NCBI RefSeq assembly: GCF_010586825.1
Contig: NZ_JAAAGB010000004.1
Span: forward strand, 372,001-436,000
Length of the DNA: 64,000 nt
From: Draconibacterium mangrovi
GTDB lineage: Bacteria > Bacteroidota > Bacteroidia > Bacteroidales > Prolixibacteraceae
Direction of reading: 5' to 3'
Shown: positions 26,172 through 35,500 of the stretch, one piece after another
Layout: every line of letters starts with the position of its first letter
Position numbering within the stretch: the stretch's first letter is position 1
The notes under the pieces: generated by a model
Told to the model about the DNA's origin: nothing
What the model saw: the letters and a program-made list of their open reading frames with translations, nothing else
The model's database searches: none
Made by a program: the position numbers and the translations under genes

Positions 26172-27551
26172 GTGAAACGACTAATCACCATATATATTCT
26201 TGTTTGGCTTAGCTTTTTGAGTAGTGCACAGCTGGTGACCGAACCCGATTTTAGTTGGGGAAATTGCCACTATTACAATGCCAGTGTTGGAGATACCATA
26301 AAGTTTAAGGGGGAAGATATAGTGCTGCTCGGTATACATAACCACTATAACACACTGAGTATTGATAATGATACCATTGAACTGAAGGTAAGCCGGCGCA
26401 GTTTGCCGACGAGTTTAAATCGGGTGCGTGCTTTTGTTGCCGATAATCAAAATGTAAAAAAGCTGGCTTCCAATAAAGCGGCGCACGGATTATTAAAAAA
26501 GGACGCACTGATTTGTTTGTCGGATAACCAGGATTTGATGCTGGCTCCTGATTCGTTTGGTTTTCCGGTGAGTTATAACGATGGTTTTAATTGGAATATG
26601 AACGAAGATAACCATATGTTTTCGTTCCCGGGAAAAGCTTGCAACGGGGGCAATGATGAAGTGAAATCGAACGAGGGAATCGGAATTGCTTTAACCGATG
26701 CGCGGGGCATTGAAAAACACTGGTTGCTGGCCATTGAAGATAGTAAAGTTGTTTGGGTAGAAGAGCAAAAAGATGGACGCAATAGTAAAGAAGCGTGCAT
26801 GCTTTTGCAGAGTAATTCAAATCCGTCGGTTTTTTATGTGTACGATCGTTTATACGCCAACACTGTTCAGGTAAAGGATGGACAGGATGTGAGAACCGGA
26901 GAGCTTTTAGGAACGGTATGGAGAGACGAAAAATGGGCTTATCTGCAACTGGCAGTGGTAAAAAGTGATACCATTCCTAATTACGAAAACAGGTATGCCA
27001 ACTGCATAAATTTTTTCCCGCAGTTGTACGAGCTGTATTTTAAAAACACCTTTAATTTTACGAAATCGTTCACCCGGGGAAAAGTGGATTTTGCGCGGCA
27101 ACCACAAAGTAACGGCAACCGGAAAAACCTGCTTGCCTTTGAGGAATATGCCGGTATGGGATGGGATATGGGAACCTGGAACACAACCGATAAAGTTATG
27201 TTTTGCACAAAGGGCGAACAAGGGAATGCCCGATTAAAGAAAGTACTGTTCGGGGGCTCTGATGCGGAATGTCGGAATCCGAAAAATTATTTTGAATACG
27301 AAATTAATGTGCGAAACGGTGTGTACCGGGTGCGGGCACAGGTAGGAGATGTGGAACAGGATTCGTGGCAAAAAATTGAATACGAAGGTGTTGAAGGCTC
27401 TTCCTATGACCTGGACGCAGGAGAGCTAAAATGGACATCGGAAAAAGTTGTTAGAGTAAACGACCGGCGCTTAACGGTTCGTATATATGTTGATCCAACT
27501 AACCAGAAAGTTGCCGGAATCAGTGAGATTGTATTTCAGCAAGCGTACTAA
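26172..27551 (+). CDS. Secreted protein with degenerate LytM-like domain and malectin/CBM-like C-terminus
   Basis: 459 residues with a GTG start and a signal peptide (about 1-19). Residues about 225-270, with V-Y-D-R-L-Y-A-N-T-V-Q-V-K-D-G-Q-D-V and G-E-L-L-G-T-V, match the Y-x-H-L...V-K-x-G-Q-x-V...G-x-x-I-G pattern of M23 peptidases. The zinc-binding histidines are replaced: D-R-L for the histidine motif and Y-L-Q-L for H-L-H-F. The C-terminal 110 residues resemble carbohydrate-binding malectin-like domains (N-G-V-Y-R-V-R-A-Q-V-G-D). A non-catalytic wall-binding role is plausible. The 3' end overlaps the converging metallo-hydrolase gene by 4 bp. Confidence 0.75.
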   Translation: MKRLITIYILVWLSFLSSAQLVTEPDFSWGNCHYYNASVGDTIKFKGEDIVLLGIHNHYNTLSIDNDTIELKVSRRSLPTSLNRVRAFVADNQNVKKLASNKAAHGLLKKDALICLSDNQDLMLAPDSFGFPVSYNDGFNWNMNEDNHMFSFPGKACNGGNDEVKSNEGIGIALTDARGIEKHWLLAIEDSKVVWVEEQKDGRNSKEACMLLQSNSNPSVFYVYDRLYANTVQVKDGQDVRTGELLGTVWRDEKWAYLQLAVVKSDTIPNYENRYANCINFFPQLYELYFKNTFNFTKSFTRGKVDFARQPQSNGNRKNLLAFEEYAGMGWDMGTWNTTDKVMFCTKGEQGNARLKKVLFGGSDAECRNPKNYFEYEINVRNGVYRVRAQVGDVEQDSWQKIEYEGVEGSSYDLDAGELKWTSEKVVRVNDRRLTVRIYVDPTNQKVAGISEIVFQQAY

Positions 27552-28333
27552 AATCTAAAGACCATTCCTGTTTTTACCTGCTCTGTTGTAAAGCTTGAGT
27601 GAAATAATGCCAGGGCCGGAAGTGCTGTACAGTGCGATGGTAAAAGTTTCTCGACTTTACTTTTCTTAAAATATTCAACGGTTTTTAGCGATTGTTTGTC
27701 TTGTTCTTTCAAATGAAAACCGCCGATTACAGCTTTAATATTATCAACTCCGGTAACCTTTTTCGCATGTTCACAAATATTACATATACCGGAATGTGAG
27801 CAGCCGGTAATCACAATCAATTCTTTATTCACAATGGCAGCCAATGCTGAGTCATCAGGGATAAAATCATCGGAACCATCTGCAAATTCAAAGCTGGTTG
27901 ATTGGCTTTCAAAATCATTATTTCGTGATATTTCGCCCAAAAAGAACAGGTTTTTGGAAAGTTGTAGCGAGTCTCTGCTTTCCATTAATGTAAACTGTTT
28001 TTCAATCTCATTTTTGGTTAGTTCCAATCCTACCAGAGTGTGGTCTGTTTTTCGGTATCGTTTTGAAAAACTGTCCGGATGAGTTATCAGCGTTTTGTTT
28101 TTCAGGTATTTTAATCCGTTTCCATGGTCCCAGTGTCCGTGACTCAGAACTACCTTTTTTACCTCTTTTTCAATGTCGATATTTAGCTTTTTAGCATTTT
28201 GCAAAAAAACATCAGAATGACCGGTATCGAATAGAATTTTTTCATTATCGATCTCAACGAGGTAGGAGAGTCCATGCTCTGCGATAAATTGTCCTCCGGC
28301 TGTATTATCTGTTAAAATAGAGACTATTAACAT
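27548..28333 (-). CDS. MBL-fold metallo-hydrolase (COG1237 type)
   Basis: 261 residues. The metal motif H65-x-H67-x-D69-H70 (L-S-H-G-H-W-D-H) is followed by T-G-C-S-H-S-G, V-I-G-G-F-H-L and L-P-S-H-C-T-A. This matches the family annotated as beta-ribofuranosylaminobenzene 5'-phosphate (dihydropterin-related) synthases. The reaction is not established for most members. It is the last gene of a minus-strand operon and starts 3 bp after the stop of an Fe-S ATPase gene. Confidence 0.88.
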   Translation of the reverse strand: MLIVSILTDNTAGGQFIAEHGLSYLVEIDNEKILFDTGHSDVFLQNAKKLNIDIEKEVKKVVLSHGHWDHGNGLKYLKNKTLITHPDSFSKRYRKTDHTLVGLELTKNEIEKQFTLMESRDSLQLSKNLFFLGEISRNNDFESQSTSFEFADGSDDFIPDDSALAAIVNKELIVITGCSHSGICNICEHAKKVTGVDNIKAVIGGFHLKEQDKQSLKTVEYFKKSKVEKLLPSHCTALPALALFHSSFTTEQVKTGMVFRF

Positions 28334-28335
28334 GT

Positions 28336-29214
28336 TTAATGAATCGAATTATTGCTGATTTTTTCCCAAATGGTTTTTAAATTTAAACTTATTGGATGAT
28401 TCGGCGCATATTCAACCAACGATTTTTCGTGTAACATGCACTCAACAAACATTTCTGAAAAAGGTATTTTTCCAACAAGCGGAATATTGTTGTCGATTAA
28501 ATAGTGTTCGACTGTTGCCGTAAATTCAAGGTTTATGTCGTGTTTGTTAATGATGGCATAAATTGGAACTTTAAACGAATTAACCAGTTCCACAAGCCGT
28601 TTGGCATCGTGTAATCCTGAAACTGTTGGTTCTATCACCAGCAGAACGGCATTTGTTCCGGTTATAGATGAAATGGCAGTGCAGCCAATTCCCGGAGGCC
28701 CATCGTTTATTATAAATTGTGCTTTATTTTCCCTGGCCAGTTCTTTTGCCTTTTCTCGTATTCGTGTTACCAGTTTACCTGAATTCTCTTCGCCGGGACC
28801 CATTTTTGCGTGTACCATCAATCCAAAACGTGTGTCGGAAATAAACCACTGGTTGTTCCGGTTTTGAGTAGTTTGAATGGTGCCGACCGGGCAAAGTCGT
28901 TCGCATAAACGACAGCCTTCGCACTGATAGGGATTGATTTCAGGGAAACCAGTCTCGTTAGTAAAAATCGCTTCAAATCGACAAGCTTTCTGACAGGTTC
29001 CGCAGTTTGTACACTCTTCCTGATTGATGAATGCCAGTGAGCCGCTATCGAATGGATGCGTTTCTTTTATCTCGGGTTTTAAAATCAAATGCAAATCGGC
29101 AGCATCAACATCGTTGTCGCAAAATACAGCGTTTCGGGCCAACGAAGCCAAGGCAGCAGCAATGCTTGTTTTGCCGGCACCACCTTTTCCGCTGAGTATT
29201 GTAATTTCTTTCAT
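28336..29214 (-). CDS. MinD-superfamily P-loop ATPase with inserted ferredoxin domain (A)
   Basis: 292 residues from the ATG at 29214, one base past the upstream gene's stop; a longer start would overlap that gene. The deviant Walker A is G-K-G-G-A-G-K-T (residues 9-16). A two-cluster ferredoxin insert has C68, C71, C74, C78 and C98, C101, C104, C108. D-G-P-P-G-I-G near residue 180 is the switch region. COG1149 proteins are related to the Fe-S scaffold ATPases Nbp35/Mrp. A role in Fe-S or Mo-Fe-type cofactor handling in anaerobes is inferred. Confidence 0.9.
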   Translation of the reverse strand: MKEITILSGKGGAGKTSIAAALASLARNAVFCDNDVDAADLHLILKPEIKETHPFDSGSLAFINQEECTNCGTCQKACRFEAIFTNETGFPEINPYQCEGCRLCERLCPVGTIQTTQNRNNQWFISDTRFGLMVHAKMGPGEENSGKLVTRIREKAKELARENKAQFIINDGPPGIGCTAISSITGTNAVLLVIEPTVSGLHDAKRLVELVNSFKVPIYAIINKHDINLEFTATVEHYLIDNNIPLVGKIPFSEMFVECMLHEKSLVEYAPNHPISLNLKTIWEKISNNSIH

Positions 29215-29215
29215 T

Positions 29216-30085
29216 TTAGTTGATAATGGTAGCCAGTTTTGCAAGGATAGAATGATAAGCTTTTTCTACATCCACCGGTATATTTTCAAATAATTCTCCC
29301 CGCGAATAATTCTCCGCATACACTTTTGAAAATGGTATTTTACCCAGCAACGTGATGTTGTTTTCCTCTAAAAATTGATAAATAGCGTTGTTCCCCAAAC
29401 CTGCTTTGTTTACAATAACGCCAAATGGTTTATGAATTTCATTTAGCAGCTCAACTGTTATTTTTAAATCGTGCAAGCCAAAGGGAGTGGGTTCGGTAAC
29501 CAGAATGACGTAATTAGCTGTTGCAACGGTTTCAACAACCGGGCAACTTGTGCCGGGAGGTGCATCCAGCAACGTAATTTGTTGATTTGAATCAGCTAGC
29601 TTTTTTACACTTTTAATCAATGCCGTTTGCATGGCGGAACCAATTTTGAGCCGTCCTTCAACTATTCCGGCGCCAAAGGTTGTCCGGTAATCAGAAATGC
29701 TGCCCAGCGAATTCTGAACCGGTGTGAGCGCCTCAAACGAACAAGCCGCAAAACATGCACCGCAGGAATGGCAAAGTTCGTAATTTAATTCCGCAAATTT
29801 TAGTCTTTGAACAATGCTAATTGCATTGAATTCGCACCATTCCCCGCATTTTTTGCAATAGATACACCTTTCTTTATCAATTTCAGGAACGATGGTAAAA
29901 ACCTCTTTTTCTGCTTCTTTTTTCGCTTGAGGAAAAAAGAGTATATCGTTAGGTTCTTCCACATCGCAATCGATTAATTGTATGCGGTGATAATATTTTT
30001 CAGATAAGAAATAGTACAGGTTAACCGAAACGGTTGTTTTGCCGGTACCTCCTTTACCGCTTGCTATGGCAATTTGCATATTCAA
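29216..30085 (-). CDS. MinD-superfamily P-loop ATPase with inserted ferredoxin domain (B)
   Basis: 289 residues, paralogue of the downstream gene. Walker A is G-K-G-G-T-G-K-T (10-17). The two [4Fe-4S] motifs use C74, C77, C80, C84 and C105, C108, C111, C115. D-A-P-P-G-T-S marks the switch II region. Two such ATPases side by side probably form a heterodimer (inference from known family layouts). A hairpin with a U-tract lies just upstream of this gene, so expression may be set separately from the NifX-like genes. Confidence 0.9.
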   Translation of the reverse strand: MNMQIAIASGKGGTGKTTVSVNLYYFLSEKYYHRIQLIDCDVEEPNDILFFPQAKKEAEKEVFTIVPEIDKERCIYCKKCGEWCEFNAISIVQRLKFAELNYELCHSCGACFAACSFEALTPVQNSLGSISDYRTTFGAGIVEGRLKIGSAMQTALIKSVKKLADSNQQITLLDAPPGTSCPVVETVATANYVILVTEPTPFGLHDLKITVELLNEIHKPFGVIVNKAGLGNNAIYQFLEENNITLLGKIPFSKVYAENYSRGELFENIPVDVEKAYHSILAKLATIIN

Positions 30086-30098
30086 TTGTGTTTAAAAA

Positions 30099-30125
30099 AT
30101 TCCCCGGAGTGTTGCCCCGGGGAAT
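30099..30125 (-). terminator. Hairpin/U-tract inside the Fe-S operon (terminator or attenuator)
   Basis: On the minus strand ATTCCCCGG and CCGGGGAAT form a perfect 9-bp stem with a 9-nt loop, followed by six U residues. It is 14 bp before the start of ATPase B and downstream of the NifX-like gene at 30235. Confidence 0.75.
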
Positions 30126-30234
30126 ACCGAATTAGTAGCTAACCTAACTCTGAGTGACTATGAAATCTCAGAAATGCACTAAACTTAGCATGTTTTGGAC
30201 TATTGTCAGACAGCATAAAACCGCCAGATATTTC

Positions 30235-30576
30235 CTAATGGTCGCAGTAATTGGCCGAAAACTCGATGGTATCGTTAAGGAAACCTTGTGCCAGTTCGGA
30301 TGCAGAAAGGTGCGGTGCACCCACAAAAACATTTACATTGTTGTAGTTGAAAATTTGAATGGCTTTATGGCCCATTCCTCCTGCCAGCACATCGGTAACG
30401 CCATTTTCGGCTAACCACTTAGGCAACACTCCCGGCTCGTGAGGTGGGGGAGTTACCCGTTCTTCGTTTACAATCGTTGTCTCTTCAACATCTAACAGTG
30501 CAAAGTACTTGCAGTGTCCGAAATGTCCGTCTAAAATCCCGCTTTCGTCAACAGGAACAGCAATTTTTTTTCTCAT
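30235..30576 (-). CDS. NifX/NifB-C-terminal-like (dinitrogenase cofactor-type) protein 1
   Basis: 113 residues beginning I-A-V-P-V-D-E-S-G, then H-F-G-H-C-K-Y-F, E-P-G-V-L-P-K-W-L and V-L-A-G-G-M-G, the conserved NifX-like pattern. The domain binds Fe-S precursors of the nitrogenase cofactor in NifB and NifX; free-standing copies like this occur in non-fixers. C-terminal D-H may be a metal-binding tail. Co-transcribed with the DUF5320 gene and a second NifX-like gene. Confidence 0.88.
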   Translation of the reverse strand: MRKKIAVPVDESGILDGHFGHCKYFALLDVEETTIVNEERVTPPPHEPGVLPKWLAENGVTDVLAGGMGHKAIQIFNYNNVNVFVGAPHLSASELAQGFLNDTIEFSANYCDH

Positions 30577-30591
30577 GCTTATTTCAAATTA

Positions 30592-30819
30592 TTAATTTTC
30601 TAAAGGGCCAAATCCCCGGCCACGACCTCTCCCTTTTCCACGTCCCCAATCAATTGGTAAGTTTTCGTCGGTTGCGCGATTTCTAAATCTGAAACCTCTT
30701 CCACCTCGTCTTCCAACGTTGGCAAACTGTTCTTCATTTAATGCGGGGTTGCATCTTCCTTGTTTTCTGCCGGTTTGGGCTCCTTGTCCCATTGGTCCGG
30801 TTTTGTTTAATCCTGGCAT
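30592..30819 (-). CDS. DUF5320 protein
   Basis: 75 residues, Gly- and Arg-rich. It begins M-P-G-L-N-K-T-G-P-M-G-Q-G and ends in a G-R-G-K-G-R-G-R-G-R-G tract, the normal composition of DUF5320 proteins. These small proteins recur between NifX-like and COG1149 genes in anaerobes. Function unknown. Confidence 0.82.
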   Translation of the reverse strand: MPGLNKTGPMGQGAQTGRKQGRCNPALNEEQFANVGRRGGRGFRFRNRATDENLPIDWGRGKGRGRGRGFGPLEN

Positions 30820-30824
30820 TGTTT

Positions 30825-31145
30825 CTAATTGTTTTCAATTCTCGAAATCACATCTCTTACTTTCAGTTCTTCATCATTTAACTCTATCATTTGAATTTCA
30901 AATTTCTCCAGCATATCCTTGGCTTTTGGTCCAAAATGACCCGAGATGATCTGTTGCGCACCCAATTCAGCAGCCATTTCCGAAGATTTTGTACCGGCTC
31001 GGCCATTTGAGTTTTTAAAACTGTTTTCAATGAAGTTAGTTGTGTGGGTTTCTTTGTCGTACACACAAAACCAAGCCGCACGTCCAAATCGTAAATCAAA
31101 TTTAGCATCTGCATTGTCTCCGGATGAAGTAATTATTGTTTTCAT
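30825..31145 (-). CDS. NifX-like protein 2
   Basis: 106 residues: K-T-I-I-T-S-S-G-D-N, F-D-L-R-F-G-R-A-A-W-F and G-A-Q-Q-I-I-S-G-H-F-G-P-K-A. This is the second free-standing NifX-like domain in the operon and the first gene of the cluster. A near-match -7 element (TACTTTCG, minus strand 31167-31174) lies 21 bp upstream. Confidence 0.88.
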   Translation of the reverse strand: MKTIITSSGDNADAKFDLRFGRAAWFCVYDKETHTTNFIENSFKNSNGRAGTKSSEMAAELGAQQIISGHFGPKAKDMLEKFEIQMIELNDEELKVRDVISRIENN

Positions 31146-31255
31146 ATAATAAACATATGTGCTTTACGAAAGTAAGTGAAATAGTTGAATTAAACAAGAA
31201 ATAAATTGATCAAATGTTTATTTATAAGGTTTGGTGATTATTAGAATTGGGCACA

Positions 31256-31297
31256 AAAAAAATTGCAAGGCCATTGTTGATCATGGCCTTGCAATTT
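31256..31297 (-). terminator. Terminator of the HdeD-like gene
   Basis: AATTGCAAGGCCAT and ATGGCCTTGCAATT form a perfect 14-bp stem. On the minus strand it is followed by a long U-tract. Confidence 0.88.
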
Positions 31298-31321
31298 CTA
31301 ATAAATTGAAATACAGAATAG

Positions 31322-31900
31322 TTAATTATTCTCCATTTCCTGTGCTTTCTTTTTTACGCGATTAGCGAGCAAAATAGTAATTATACCTGCAAAGATGGCA
31401 AAAGAACCCATTACTTTTACAACGACCAGTGCCGATGTATACGGAGAGGAAATTAGAATAATACCGAGGACTATTGAAAATATTCCGCCCCAAATCATAG
31501 AGCGTTCGCCGGTGTGGTATTTCTTTATTCGTATCCCGGTAACAACTCCGGTAATTCCGTTTATTAAAGCAACCAATCCTAAAAACCACATTAAAAAAGA
31601 AGTAGTGAGTACTGAGCTCGAAAAAGGTTTTAATACGACGATTAGTCCCGCAATTATGCTTAGGCCGCCAGTAATTAATCCCCACCACCAATTTCTTCTC
31701 ACATCTTTTTGTTTGTAGGTGTTGTAAAGAGTTACAACTCCGTCAATTAGCCAGTAAATACCGAGAATAAAAATCAACGTTGTAAGCGTTGCCTGAGGGA
31801 ATAGGAGTAAAACTAATCCTACGACTACTAGGACTATGCCTCGGGCCATGATAAGTTTCCATAAGCTTTCGGCAACTTTTTTGTTTGTGTTGTCTGTCAT
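31322..31900 (-). CDS. HdeD/DUF308-family membrane protein
   Basis: 192 residues with six TM segments in two similar halves. Typical motifs are L-F-P-Q-A-T-L-T-T-L-I-F-I-L-G-I-Y-W-L-I-D-G and G-L-V-A-L-I-N-G. HdeD is linked to acid stress in enterobacteria; in Bacteroidota the role is unproven. Monocistronic, with a strong terminator. Confidence 0.88.
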   Translation of the reverse strand: MTDNTNKKVAESLWKLIMARGIVLVVVGLVLLLFPQATLTTLIFILGIYWLIDGVVTLYNTYKQKDVRRNWWWGLITGGLSIIAGLIVVLKPFSSSVLTTSFLMWFLGLVALINGITGVVTGIRIKKYHTGERSMIWGGIFSIVLGIILISSPYTSALVVVKVMGSFAIFAGIITILLANRVKKKAQEMENN

Positions 31901-31984
31901 TTCTACGATTTTATTTGAGTTGGTATGTACTACAAGTTAGGGGAAATTACTGAAAGTTACCAAAGAATTATTATAATAAATACA

Positions 31985-32013
31985 AAAAGGTTGCCTGATA
32001 CAGACAACCTTTT
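31985..32013 (-). terminator. Terminator after the DUF2892 gene
   Basis: AAAAGGTTG and CAACCTTTT form a 9-bp stem with an 11-nt loop, with U residues on the minus-strand side. Confidence 0.75.
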
Positions 32014-32036
32014 ATGTTACGCATTTTATTGCAGAG

Positions 32037-32222
32037 CTATTCTACTCCTGCCTTTTCAAGGATAAGTTCCAATGGGCAGAATTTGGTGATTGATGATTGA
32101 AATAAATTCAATCCAACAAAACCTGCCAGGCCAAGCCAGTATATATTAACGAATATGGCCAATAGAATGCTTGTCAACACAAATATTCCTGCAACTGCGC
32201 GTACTATTCTCTCTTTCATCAT
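32037..32222 (-). CDS. DUF2892 membrane protein (YgaP-TM-like)
   Basis: 61 residues with two TM helices. The C-terminal S-S-I-T-K-F-C-P-L-E-L-I-L-E-K contains the conserved F-C-P of DUF2892. In YgaP this module anchors a rhodanese; here it stands alone. It follows the efflux genes at the end of the same strand block. Confidence 0.85.
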   Translation of the reverse strand: MMKERIVRAVAGIFVLTSILLAIFVNIYWLGLAGFVGLNLFQSSITKFCPLELILEKAGVE

Positions 32223-32261
32223 ATTATTGTTTTTTTATTGATATCTATATTAAAATGGTGA

Positions 32262-32573
32262 TTATACAAATTTCTCAATAGCTGATATATAGGCACTTAT
32301 TGGGCTTATTCCTTCAGCTTCTTCATTAAATACTTTTATTCGCTCAAGGAGTTCATTTGCTTTATCCTCCTCCAAAAAGGTAAATGAAATGAAATAGCGG
32401 TACGGATTTTTTGACGATCCAAACCAGTTGGAAATATCTGAGTGTCCATCGGCGCTTTCCATAAAACCGTCAACCGGTAATTCGCTGTACGAATTGATGT
32501 GGATGTCGCGAAAGATCTGCTCCAGCTCATGATGATAAGCTTCGGCGCTCTGAATAATTATAAATTTCATCAT
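32262..32573 (-). CDS. Small protein coupled to the RND permease (PII-like fold?)
   Basis: 103 residues, not confidently recognised. Alternating strands and helices (M-K-F-I-I-I-Q, Y-R-Y-F-I-S-F-T-F, S-A-Y-I-S-A-I-E) suggest a ferredoxin-like or PII/DUF3240-like fold. Small proteins of that kind often close RND efflux operons. The start lies one base past the permease stop, so it is co-translated. It may regulate or bind the transporter on the cytoplasmic side (inference). Confidence 0.65.
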   Translation of the reverse strand: MMKFIIIQSAEAYHHELEQIFRDIHINSYSELPVDGFMESADGHSDISNWFGSSKNPYRYFISFTFLEEDKANELLERIKVFNEEAEGISPISAYISAIEKFV

Positions 32574-32574
32574 T

Positions 32575-35500
32575 TTAATTTTCCTCTTCGTTAGATAAGT
32601 TATTTTCAGTTTTCGGAGTTTCAGCTACCGGAGCTTCTTCTACCGGGTATTTTTTCTTCTCAGTCATGTAATAAATCAGCGGAACAATAACCAGCGTTAA
32701 GAATGTAGATGCAATTGTTCCACCCATTAATGAAATCGCCAATCCCTGGAAAATGGGGTCGAATAAAATCACTACAGCACCGATTACAACGGTTCCGGCA
32801 GTAAGCAGGATAGGAGTGGTTCGCACTGCACCGGCCTCGATTACTGCGTCTTTTAGCGGCGCTCCGTCTTTAAGCCGGAGGTTTATAAAGTCGATGAGCA
32901 GTATGGAGTTTCGGACCATAATTCCCGCCAGTGCAATCAATCCGATCATTGAAGTTGCTGTAAAGAAAGCTCCCATCAGCCAGTGGCCGATTAAAATACC
33001 AACCAATGAAAGCGGAATGGCAACCATCATTACAAACGGAACCGTAAAGTTCTGGAACCATCCAATGATTAACAAGTAAATTACCAACAGAACTACTGCA
33101 AATGCAGCGCCCAGATCGCGAAATACTTCGTAGGTAATTTGCCACTCACCGTCCCATTTCAGGCTGTAATTATCTTGTACAAACGGCTGTTGTGTGAACT
33201 CTTCGTTAAGCGTGTAACCTTCAGGTAGCTGGATTTTATCGAGATTGTTGCTCATATCAAGAATTCCGTATACCGGGCTTTCCAGTGCTCCTGCAATATC
33301 GGCAGTTACATAAACCACGCGTTTCTGGTTTTTACGGTAAATGCTTTTATCCTGAATTTCTTCTTTTATTTCAACAACATCGCCAAGCGCCACTTTCTGG
33401 CCGGTCATGCTCATGATATTTATTTTCTTAAGATCCTCAATGCTCGAACGTTCATCTTCAGAAAAACGTAATGCAATGCCAACCTGCTCGTGTTCTTTCT
33501 CTGCGTAAAGTTGTGTGACTTCCTGACCGCCAAGAGCCATGGCAACACTGTTTACCACTTGTTGTGTTGAAATGCCGGCCAAAGCCGCCTTTTCTTTCAA
33601 TACATTAAATTTATATTCCACCTGGTCGTCTTCCACTTGCCAGTCGATATCTACCACATCCGCGGTATTGGCAAACAGGTCTTTTACCTGGTGGGCAACC
33701 TCAATTTGTTGATCGTAATCAGGACCGTAAATTTCAGCAACCAGTGTTGAAAGTACCGGTGGCCCCGGTGGAACTTCAACAACTTTTGCGTTGGCATTGA
33801 ATTTTTTTGCCAGCTGCTGAATACCCGGACGCATGGCTTTTGCAATGTCGTGACTTTGCGCTTTTCGCTCAGTTTTGTCAGTAAGGTTTACCTGAATATC
33901 AGCAACATTCGAACCTCTTCGTAAATCGTAGTGACGAACCAAACCATTAAAGTTCATTGGCGAAGCGGTTCCGACGTACGACTGGTAATTTAATACCTCT
34001 TCCTGCTGAGCAATGTAGGCTGCCAGTTCTTTTGTAACGGCAGCAGTGCGCTCAAGCGTGGTTCCTTCAGGCATGTCGATAATTACCTGAAATTCATTTT
34101 TATTATCGAACGGAAGCATTTTTACGGCTACCATTTTGAAATAAACCAGTGTCATTGAAGCCAACAGGAAAAATGTGATGGTACCGATAAATGTCCAGCG
34201 TTTCCACGATGATTCCAACATCGGTTGCATCGTTTTATAGTAGATCTTGTAAATCGGCGAATTTTCAAGTTTGAATGCCTTTTTTACCTTGTCGTCTTTC
34301 TCAACAACTTTCAGTAAACGGAATGCCAGATATGGTGTAATCGTTAGTGCTACCAGCAAAGAAAAGATCATGGCGATAGAAGCTCCAATTGGCATCGGAC
34401 TCATGTAAGGCCCCATTAACCCTGAAACGAAAACCATTGGCAATACAGCTGCAATTACTGTAAATGTGGCCAGAATTGTTGGGTTACCCACTTCATCGAT
34501 CGAGCGTAAAGCAGCCTGAATGAACGGCAATTTTTTCATTTTAAAGTGCCGGTGCATGTTTTCGGCAATAATTATCGAGTCGTCGACCACAATACCGGTT
34601 ACAAAAACCAGCGCAAAAAGTGTAATCCTGTTCAGTGTGTAATCGAGGAAATAGTAGCTGAACATGGTTAGTGCGAAAGTAATCGGTACCGACAGGAACA
34701 CAACCAGTCCGCCGCGCCAACCCATGGCAAGCATTACCACAAAAGTTACGGCAATAATTGCTCCGGCAAGGTGCATCAACAGTTCCGATACTTTGTGCGA
34801 CGCTGTTTCTCCGTAGTTACGGGTTACATCAACATGCACGTCTGAGGGGATAAGGTCTTTTTCAAGATGGCTGATTTTTTCCAGAATCTGGTCAGCAACT
34901 TTCATGGCATCAGCTCCACGGCGTTTCGCTACTGAAATAGTAACTGCTCCATAGTCGCCTGCAAATTCATTTTTCTTTTCATCCATCGATCCGTAACCAA
35001 AATTCACATATTGAATCGGTTCTTCAGGACCGTCAAGAATTTCGGCAACTTGTTTCAGGTAAACCGGACTTCCGTTGTGGATACCAACAACAAGGTTGGA
35101 AACATCATCTGAAGTTTGCAGAAATTCACCCGCTTCAACCAGGTATTCCACATCATTTTTATTAAAAGCACCGGTATTGAATTGCTGGTTTGCAATCTGT
35201 ATTTTCTGTGCAATACTCAATGCATCAACATTGTAACGAGCCATCGCTCCGTTGTTCAGCATCACGCGGATCTGACGTGAGCGGCCACCAATTACCTTTG
35301 TTTCCGAAACATCGGTAACCTGTTCAATTTCGTTATTTACTTCCTGTGCGATTCTTTTCAACTGGTAATCGTCGTAATTCTCGCTCCAGAAAGTCAGTCC
35401 CAACACCGGCACATCGTCGATCGAACGTGTTTTAACCAAAGGCAAACTTGTTCCGTGCGGCATCTGGTCCATGTGCTTCATAATTTCGTTGTACATTTTT

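Noticed and set aside
30154-30414. Plus-strand frame over the first NifX-like gene
   Set aside because: Antisense to a well-conserved family and crosses the operon's internal gap.
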